Of a DNA stretch of 44,170 nucleotides, positions 38,996 to 44,170 are shown piece by piece. The DNA comes from Nitrosotalea sp. (GTDB taxonomy: Archaea; Thermoproteota; Nitrososphaeria; Nitrososphaerales; Nitrosopumilaceae), in the NCBI GenBank assembly GCA_023251795.1, contig JAHEYD010000008.1, positions 1-44,170 on the forward strand, in the 5' to 3' direction. A model generated the notes under the pieces. It saw only the letters and a list, made by a program, of their open reading frames with translations, did no database searches and had not been told where the DNA came from. Made by a program: the position numbers and the translations under genes. Every line of letters begins with the position of its first letter. Position 1 is the first letter of the stretch.

Positions 38996-39779
38996 TATCT
39001 GGTAGTTTTATTTTGGCGTTCTACTTCTTCCTGTAATAGCTGTACTGACATATAAAAAGTGTAGGTAGGTAAGTTTTCTGGTAGTAAACTTATGCTGTTC
39101 TTCCTCAACTGATAACAGAGTCTTTCAAATGATTCTGTCCTCTTAAAAATGATTGATGTGCTGTCAGATTCATTAAATTTGTTGGGACGAATCTGATCTA
39201 ATATGTCTGCCTTAATTTGTTCTAATAAAGACTTGGCGTGCTCTACTTTGTGTCCTATTAACAAATCAATTTCAGCAGTCCATCGTGCTTTTAATCTCTC
39301 TACTTGTTCATCAACAAAATCTTCTTCTACTAAATTCCCAAAAAGTTTAGGTAGCCTTAATGCTAGAGCCGTAGAAAGTTTTTTTTTAAATTATCTGTGT
39401 AAGTATCTAGTTGACCAATAGTCAAATCAGATTGTTCCAAAAAATCAACGTACTCTTCAATGTTACTATCAGACACTTCTACCTTTTCACCATCAATCTC
39501 TTTAATTAGAGAAGCTAGTACGTAACCTTTAATATTTTTAGATGATAGTATAAAGTTGTAGTTGATCATTAAGTTCTCATTTTCAACATACAGACTATCA
39601 TAATCTTTTAATTCTAAAAACTGATTAAATCTACTGTGGTGTCTTACTATATCACTTACATCACTACCAATACCAAGATCAATTAAGCTGTACTTGTTTA
39701 GTAAGTTGTATCTTTTGATTGGCAGTTCATCAATAGTATCATAGAACGTTACTATTTTATCATTTAAAGTTAATTTCAT
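38995..39779 (-). CDS. tail assembly chaperone, frameshift fusion (G-T type)
   Basis: Predicted product of a -1 ribosomal frameshift at A_AAA_AAC (39384-39378). The first 134 residues come from the gene at 39363-39779. Translation then continues for 127 codons, LSTALALRLPKLFGNLVEED, DEQVERLKARWTAEIDLLIG, to a TAA that overlaps the tape measure ATG. The downstream frame has no ATG before 39264, so it needs the shift to be made. Size, place immediately before the tape measure and the slippery sequence all match the lambda G/GT arrangement. The fusion would bind the tape measure while the short form binds the tail tube. Confidence 0.75.
39363..39779 (-). CDS. tail assembly chaperone, short form (G type)
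   Basis: 138 residues, MKLTLNDKIVTFYDTIDELP, then HHSRFNQFLELKDYDSLYVE and SDSNIEEYVDFLEQSDLTIG. It ends just after the slippery heptamer (TAG at 39365-39363). The size and helical content fit the short chaperone produced by most ribosomes in long-tailed phages. No clear family by eye; the assignment rests on the frameshift and position. Confidence 0.7.
   Translation of the reverse strand: MKLTLNDKIVTFYDTIDELPIKRYNLLNKYSLIDLGIGSDVSDIVRHHSRFNQFLELKDYDSLYVENENLMINYNFILSSKNIKGYVLASLIKEIDGEKVEVSDSNIEEYVDFLEQSDLTIGQLDTYTDNLKKNFLRL
39378..39384 (-). promoter_or_regulatory. -1 programmed ribosomal frameshift site A_AAA_AAC
   Basis: Within a run of nine A followed by C, the zero-frame codons are AAA AAA AAC TTT. 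Slipping back one base allows AAA AAA pairing and moves reading into the 127-codon downstream frame. The heptamer fits X_XXY_YYZ. A weak TAGC...GCTA stem lies about 10-20 bases downstream. Confidence 0.75.
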
Positions 39780-39780
39780 A

Positions 39781-41646
39781 TTAAGTCAAATTACTACAAA
39801 CATTTACCCTTCTACCATACTCAACATCTTTGAGATTAGCAACCCCTTTAAAAATATTCATGTTCTGCTGGTATTCTATTCCGTATTCCTCACAAATATA
39901 TTCTTTACCGTTAACACCAAAATACTTAAAAGAAGATGCAACACTAAAAGCGTCATGAAAATCTTCGTTGTTATAGTAGGTTTCAAATTGGTAGTTTTTA
40001 GAAGTTGTTGCTCTTGTTACCCTACTTGTTCCTGTAGTAGCAGATGTATAAACAGTTTGGTCTTTTCCATACGATAGTTCTTTGATAGAGGAGGGTATTC
40101 TAACAGTGTATGGTGTGTCTGTAGCTATATTAAACGCACCCCACTCATAGTTATATACAGAACTGTTGTTGTAGAATGAGATAAGGTGGGTGTTATTAAT
40201 GTTTGCTTCTGTCAGTTGTTTTAGGATGAAGCAGTTTGATCTGTATAGAATTGGAAAAGTAGTTATTGTCTCTACCAAAGTTATTGATGTAGACACCCCT
40301 GACCCGTAGTTAAAAGTTACCCCAGAAGTTAACAGATAAAAGATAGGTGACAAATAAACGAAATTGTTTACTTGACCAGCCGTTATATCTAAAACTTCTA
40401 CATCAGTACCAGTTAAACCAATTATATTAGCAAAACCAATACCAGATACATAAAGTTGTGTGTCTTCCCTTCTTATAGATAATACTTCATCCTCTATAGT
40501 TGTAACAAAAGTACCATCAAGCACACCAGATGATGACAACTTAGCTACTTTTTGTGAACTTGCTAAATAAAGAAAAGATCCACCCACATAAATATTCCCA
40601 TCGGCATCTAATTCAATTACGTTAGCTTGAGCACCCCCAAACAATCCAGAAGTAAATGTTCCATCAGTAGTACCATTTGTATTTAATCTTCTTACCCCGT
40701 TACCACCATTAGTAGCAACAAGTAATTTATCGTCTGATTGTATTTTTAAATCTCTTGGGGTAACAGAGGAAGGGGTATAAGAAACATCTCTTGCCCCAGT
40801 AGAAGATAGTTTGTATATGTTCTGTGTAGATCCACTACCATTATAGAAGAAACCACTGATGCCCCCAATATAAACATTTCCTACACTATCTATTTCTACT
40901 TCAGTTAATGCTCTATCAGCACCACTCCCAACATTAAAAGTAGAGTCGTACACACCTGTAGCAGAAGTCCTAACAATTCTATTTATAAGTGTTCCACTAT
41001 AAACATCAAAATCACCAACAAATATAAGTTTACCATCCGCTTGTTCTGCTACATCATACACCGCCCCATTAAATCCAAAACCAAAGCTATAAGAAGTTAC
41101 TATATCACCATTAGGGTCTATCACAACAACATTTTCGTGTAAATAATCAGTTAGGCTAAAATCACCAACCATTATAAAGTTACCAGTAGATAATTTTAAG
41201 ACTTTGTAAATATATCCAGATATGATTGCATTACCTGATATTTTAGTATTTTCCTCTAATGTTGTTGTACCAGTAGCTCCAATTACACCAATATTAAATA
41301 CTTTGTTATTGCTAGTATTTGTCACAGGAATAGTCAACTCAATTACACTATTCTCTGTACCAAATGGTGTGACAGTAAGATCATATTTAGTAACGTCATT
41401 GATAATAGTATCTCCTTCTAATATTCTCACCGTATTCCCACCAATAATATCAGTAGCAAAGTTTGTGTAGAAAGTTAAAGTATCATTAACTAGCACAGGT
41501 AAAAAATCTTTCTGCTTTCTCCAACGGTATAAATAGCCGTTGTGTAGCCCTTCAGTATATTGAGAAGAAGCTATTTGTGGTGTTATCTCTGGATAAAATC
41601 TAAGAAAGTTAAATCTATTCTCAGGAAGATTTTGTATTGTTGACAT
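39781..41646 (-). CDS. tail protein with delta-60-type beta-propeller
   Basis: 621 residues. The N-terminus (MSTIQNLPENRFNFLRFYPE, then LVNDTLTFYTNFATDIIGG) looks like a tail-tube-type beta domain. From about 150 to 430 repeated units (GKLIFVGDFDVYSGTLINRI, GNVYIGGISGFFYNGS, GNIYVGGSFLYLASSQKVAK) match delta-60 repeats that build a propeller. The C-terminal ~180 residues are beta-rich again. Location one base upstream of the tail chaperone is where major tail proteins lie, so this is probably the tube protein with a surface-exposed propeller insertion. Confidence 0.65.
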   Translation of the reverse strand: MSTIQNLPENRFNFLRFYPEITPQIASSQYTEGLHNGYLYRWRKQKDFLPVLVNDTLTFYTNFATDIIGGNTVRILEGDTIINDVTKYDLTVTPFGTENSVIELTIPVTNTSNNKVFNIGVIGATGTTTLEENTKISGNAIISGYIYKVLKLSTGNFIMVGDFSLTDYLHENVVVIDPNGDIVTSYSFGFGFNGAVYDVAEQADGKLIFVGDFDVYSGTLINRIVRTSATGVYDSTFNVGSGADRALTEVEIDSVGNVYIGGISGFFYNGSGSTQNIYKLSSTGARDVSYTPSSVTPRDLKIQSDDKLLVATNGGNGVRRLNTNGTTDGTFTSGLFGGAQANVIELDADGNIYVGGSFLYLASSQKVAKLSSSGVLDGTFVTTIEDEVLSIRREDTQLYVSGIGFANIIGLTGTDVEVLDITAGQVNNFVYLSPIFYLLTSGVTFNYGSGVSTSITLVETITTFPILYRSNCFILKQLTEANINNTHLISFYNNSSVYNYEWGAFNIATDTPYTVRIPSSIKELSYGKDQTVYTSATTGTSRVTRATTSKNYQFETYYNNEDFHDAFSVASSFKYFGVNGKEYICEEYGIEYQQNMNIFKGVANLKDVEYGRRVNVCSNLT

Positions 41647-41649
41647 TAG

Positions 41650-41946
41650 CTATTTTTCATTTAATTCCATCCATAAAGTTATCGCTGAACTTGTAATCCC
41701 ATACAATATAATATTGGAGAGAGGTAGTTGTTGTAGCAGTACAATAATAGAGGACGTTATTAGAGAGGATTGTACAAGAAAACATTGTAAGCAGAAATAT
41801 TCGGGTAAGACTTTATCTAATAAACTGCCCTTTTTTAATTTCCACCTATTAGCTTCGTAAATTTTAGGAAGGTGGTACTTATAAGCAGTTTTTACTAAAA
41901 TGTACTCAAATGATACAATAAATAGTATGTTTATGAGTTGTTCCAT
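41650..41946 (-). CDS. membrane protein in tail operon, unknown
   Basis: 98 residues. MEQLINILFIVSFEYILVKT and FCLQCFLVQSSLITSSIIVL and PLSNIILYGITSSAITLWM give three hydrophobic segments. A Cys pair CLQC lies in the middle. A membrane protein between tail structural genes is unusual; it overlaps the tail completion gene by 16 bases. Function unknown. Confidence 0.55.
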   Translation of the reverse strand: MEQLINILFIVSFEYILVKTAYKYHLPKIYEANRWKLKKGSLLDKVLPEYFCLQCFLVQSSLITSSIIVLLQQLPLSNIILYGITSSAITLWMELNEK

Positions 41947-42545
41947 ATATCATAAATCTCTAAAGTGTTGTCAATAGTCTCTTTGCATTCCTCACCAGAA
42001 GATAGTGTCATTTTGATTCGGTAACAGAAGTATGGGTAATAATATAAGCTACTATTCTCTAACCTGTCACTGAACTCGCTAAATACATCTGGTTCGTTAT
42101 CAACTATAGATTGTACGGTAAACTGCTCATTATTGTTTATTACTGACAATACTTGTTGTAATAATATCTGCCCAAAGTGTTCATCTACACCACTGATCTT
42201 TTTTAGGTTGCCCCATATAATTAGTGAGATAGGTACTTCGAATAGGTTTTGATTGTTTATTACATAATCACTGTACCTATAATCACCATCTAACACAAAA
42301 AATGATTGACTGATTACATTGTCATTGGGTGAGGCATCATAATAATTTGCATCCCCTTTATACACAGCAGGATAAATGTAGTCTCTTCCTGTTTGTTGTC
42401 TGTCTTTGCCTAGATAAGCCCTCCCAAAACTGTACTCTAGCCATTGTAGGTTCTCTGACAGTTCGATTTGTAAGGACTGTATCCCCTGATCTATTCCTAG
42501 TGGGTTAGATAGTAGAGGTAGGTTGTCTGGTGTTTTATATGTCAT
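41931..42545 (-). CDS. tail completion/terminator-type protein
   Basis: 204 residues. MTYKTPDNLPLLSNPLGIDQ, then GRDYIYPAVYKGDANYYDAS and LFEVPISLIIWGNLKKISG, then FGQILLQQVLSVIN. The pattern and place fit phage head-tail joining or tail terminator proteins. It overlaps the gp10-like gene by ATGA. Exact family not recognised. Confidence 0.55.
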   Translation of the reverse strand: MTYKTPDNLPLLSNPLGIDQGIQSLQIELSENLQWLEYSFGRAYLGKDRQQTGRDYIYPAVYKGDANYYDASPNDNVISQSFFVLDGDYRYSDYVINNQNLFEVPISLIIWGNLKKISGVDEHFGQILLQQVLSVINNNEQFTVQSIVDNEPDVFSEFSDRLENSSLYYYPYFCYRIKMTLSSGEECKETIDNTLEIYDIWNNS

Positions 42546-43003
42546 TTTAGTAGCTTCTTATTTATACCATTAACAACATCTTGCTTAAAAAAGTCCAAGA
42601 AGCTTGCTAACTTTTCCTCATTTAACCCAAGAAGTCCTCCTGTGTAGCCTTTATCCTCTAAATAAGCAGTTAATCTTGGTAATTTTCTGCTATTTGAGTT
42701 AAATTTGAGGTCTCCTTTTTTATTTATTGATGCCTTGATACTTCTGTGGAATTGTCCAGTATCGTAAAATTTTATACGTTCTGATGAGGATACTTTTGTG
42801 GATCTATAATCATTATAAGACTCTGTAGCTTTTGCATAATTACCTACTTGTTCACTATTATTTAGTTCACTATCATTTAGCTGTTCTATGTTTAAATCCA
42901 CAGCATCATTTAGTGTTGCATTAGTTATTGACTGATTAGCTACTTCACCAATATCTAATTTTTTAAAGTTGTCAATCAAATCATCAATAACTGTTCTTTT
43001 CAT
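42542..43003 (-). CDS. HK97 gp10-like/tail completion protein
   Basis: 153 residues. IKFYDTGQFHRSIKASINKK and PRLTAYLEDKGYTGGLLGLN then FLDFFKQDVVNGINKKLL match the recurrent layout of HK97 gp10-like minor tail proteins (F-x-T-G-x-(F/L)-x-x-S near the middle, C-terminal helix). It acts at the head-tail joint. It is coupled to both neighbours by ATGA. Confidence 0.6.
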   Translation of the reverse strand: MKRTVIDDLIDNFKKLDIGEVANQSITNATLNDAVDLNIEQLNDSELNNSEQVGNYAKATESYNDYRSTKVSSSERIKFYDTGQFHRSIKASINKKGDLKFNSNSRKLPRLTAYLEDKGYTGGLLGLNEEKLASFLDFFKQDVVNGINKKLLK

Positions 43004-43578
43004 AGTAGGTGGTCTTTAACTGTTCTGTTTTTGTGGAAGAGCCTGTATAGATGAAAGATGTATAAACCAGTAGCTAGTCCAACACGTTTCTTTTTGTGGA
43101 AGTAGTTTGAGAACCAGTAATCAAAAAACCCTATCTCAATTTTATTACCAACTTTTTTCTTAATCATTATTGCCCCTTCCTCAAATGGATGTTCTAACCA
43201 AGCTTTCTTACTAAACAACATAAAAAAGCCAGCTATGTATGTTGGAGATTTTATTACTTGGGCATACTTTTCTTTTTCTAATTTATGTGCTAAGTCCATG
43301 TGGTTTCTAACATCAGTATCTTCTGACAGCTCACCATTAATAAGTTGATACTTCATACCAACTCTATTTGTCATACATCCTATTACATCATAAACATCTT
43401 TGTACTTTTCTACTATTTCCTCGATGTGTTTAGCATAATTTGGTGTTAAAAACATCGTATCACAATCTCTTAATACTATCCAAGCATCATCTTCTATTGA
43501 TCTTACATGGTCGTTAATTGCCTTACCAATATTTTTATCTCCTCTAGCAGGTGTGAAGTAATAGATGTTAGGAGCCAT
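43000..43578 (-). CDS. glycosyltransferase-like protein (GT-A fold)
   Basis: 192 residues. YYFTPARGDKNIGKAINDHV, then WIVLRDCDTMFLTPNYAKHI with the D-x-D (DCD, about 39-41), VIGCMTNRVGMKY, and SPTYIAGFFMLFSKKAWLEH. This is the fold pattern of GT2-like sugar transferases. The end HLYRLFHKNRTVKDH also fits. It may glycosylate a virion protein or modify the host surface. It is placed among tail joining genes and overlaps the second GT-like gene by 11 bases, so the pair is likely used in particle assembly. Confidence 0.72.
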   Translation of the reverse strand: MAPNIYYFTPARGDKNIGKAINDHVRSIEDDAWIVLRDCDTMFLTPNYAKHIEEIVEKYKDVYDVIGCMTNRVGMKYQLINGELSEDTDVRNHMDLAHKLEKEKYAQVIKSPTYIAGFFMLFSKKAWLEHPFEEGAIMIKKKVGNKIEIGFFDYWFSNYFHKKKRVGLATGLYIFHLYRLFHKNRTVKDHLL

Positions 43579-44170
43579 AAATAGGAGGGTTTGTTATCTT
43601 ATGAGGTAACATTCTAATATAAGTATTAAAAAATGGTATCCCCTTAATAACATCTCTACCATACTTATAGTTTAACTTTTCTAGAATATATGGAAAAGCA
43701 ATCTGATCTCTTGTGGTGAAGTTGTTTAGTATATTAACAACTTCATCACCAATTAACTTATCAATATCGTTATTTTCTCTACAGTGAAAACCATTTAAGA
43801 ATAGGGGAGAGGTGTCTTTGAAGTTGTTCTCTAACATAAAATTATACTGATCCTCTAGCACATCTTTACTCCATCTGTGGTTTAACTTTATACAAGCCTC
43901 TACTTCTTGTTTGACAGTTTTTCTTCTTGGGTGCAGTATTCTAAACGGTTTTGATGGCAACTCTCTGATCACTCTCATATTACTATCGTACCAACAGTAA
44001 AGGTCAAAATCTGGGAGAAATAGGTGTGGTTGCCATTTGACCTGTTTAGAAAGTAGGTCAGGTCTATCAGTTTTGTCTAATAATATAAACTCATCAAAAT
44101 TATGTTTTGGAGGTTCTACATCACTTAAAAGTATCTTAGTCCAATCCTTATTTAGTGCTGGGACGATTGG
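43568..44170 (-). CDS. DUF616 (TOD1/MUCI70)-like glycosyltransferase, partial
   Basis: The reading frame is open from the window edge, so the start lies outside; the internal ATG at 43978 should not be used. The 200 visible residues include DEFILLDKTDRPDLL, KQVKWQPHLFLPDFDLYCWY with DSN, ILHPRRKTVKQEVEACIKLN, and TTRDQIAFPYILEKLNYKYG. This series (W/P-H...D-x-x-x-W-x-D, HPxR, (R)DQxxF) matches the DUF616 family of glycosyltransferase-like proteins. The gene is upstream of, and overlaps, another glycosyltransferase-like gene. Confidence 0.75.
   Translation of the reverse strand, partial: PIVPALNKDWTKILLSDVEPPKHNFDEFILLDKTDRPDLLSKQVKWQPHLFLPDFDLYCWYDSNMRVIRELPSKPFRILHPRRKTVKQEVEACIKLNHRWSKDVLEDQYNFMLENNFKDTSPLFLNGFHCRENNDIDKLIGDEVVNILNNFTTRDQIAFPYILEKLNYKYGRDVIKGIPFFNTYIRMLPHKITNPPIYGS

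Noticed and set aside
38995-39264. Stand-alone 89-residue gene with TTG start
   Set aside because: The frame continues open to 39378 and joins the upstream gene at a slippery site; a frameshift product explains it better.
43568-43978. Complete 136-residue gene with ATG at 43978
   Set aside because: The same frame is open and family-like for 64 more codons to the window edge, so the gene is partial.

Overview
This window is most of the genome of a tailed double-stranded DNA phage of a Bacteroidetes-type host. The signs are low G+C, genes lacking Shine-Dalgarno sequences and starting after A-rich leaders, perfect TAnnTTTG -7 boxes, VirE-type primase and helicase genes, a family A DNA polymerase, both terminase subunits, a GH24 endolysin, a TP901-type tape measure and tail fibre genes. 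Capsid and portal genes are not visible and probably lie beyond the right edge.

Layout. (1) 1-2763: a broken partial gene, a G-poor leader, a repeat-rich regulatory region, then small and large terminase on +. (2) 2842-8358: mostly a leftward replication operon (primase, helicase, two nuclease or module proteins, several tiny coupled genes), with one unknown rightward gene at 3388-4551. (3) 8355-12115: leftward cassette array A. (4) 12079-16578: two small leftward genes, a divergent control region with TGTAGCGT/ACGCTACA repeats, a tRNA-like gene, and a rightward set (two small genes, SSB-like protein, HNH endonuclease, RecB-like and VRR-NUC-like nucleases, SH3-fold protein). (5) 16573-20557: rightward cassette array B. 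(6) 20554-26488: a packed rightward run of small overlapping genes with DNA polymerase. (7) 26491-44170: the leftward lysis and tail module, read from the right edge: two glycosyltransferase-like genes, tail completion genes, a beta-propeller tail protein, tail assembly chaperones joined by a -1 frameshift, tape measure, baseplate/tail protein, repeat-built fibre, small membrane proteins, endolysin.

The standout is the pair of arrays. About 7.7 kb of this phage consists of small one-gene units all pointing the same way. They are separated by 84-133 bp imperfect palindromes that begin with an (R)YYYAAC-like box and end with a GTTRRRY-like box, as integron attC sites do. I count 13 such sites (7 leftward, 6 rightward) plus five short hairpin boundaries. 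Cassettes encode three different DNA/SAM methyltransferases, several zinc-ribbon proteins, a winged helix protein, a MazG-like protein, a DUF551-like protein and small unknowns. No integron integrase or other tyrosine recombinase is visible in the window. The arrays diverge from the central control region, share attC families, and both end with an 80-nt identical attC whose last box, GTTATG, supplies the start codon of a phage core gene (primase at 8358; small gene at 20554).

All function calls come from reading motifs by eye; no database search was possible. Starts were moved inward from the longest open frame where the upstream part overlaps an attC site, or where a coupled ATGA or TAATG start is available.
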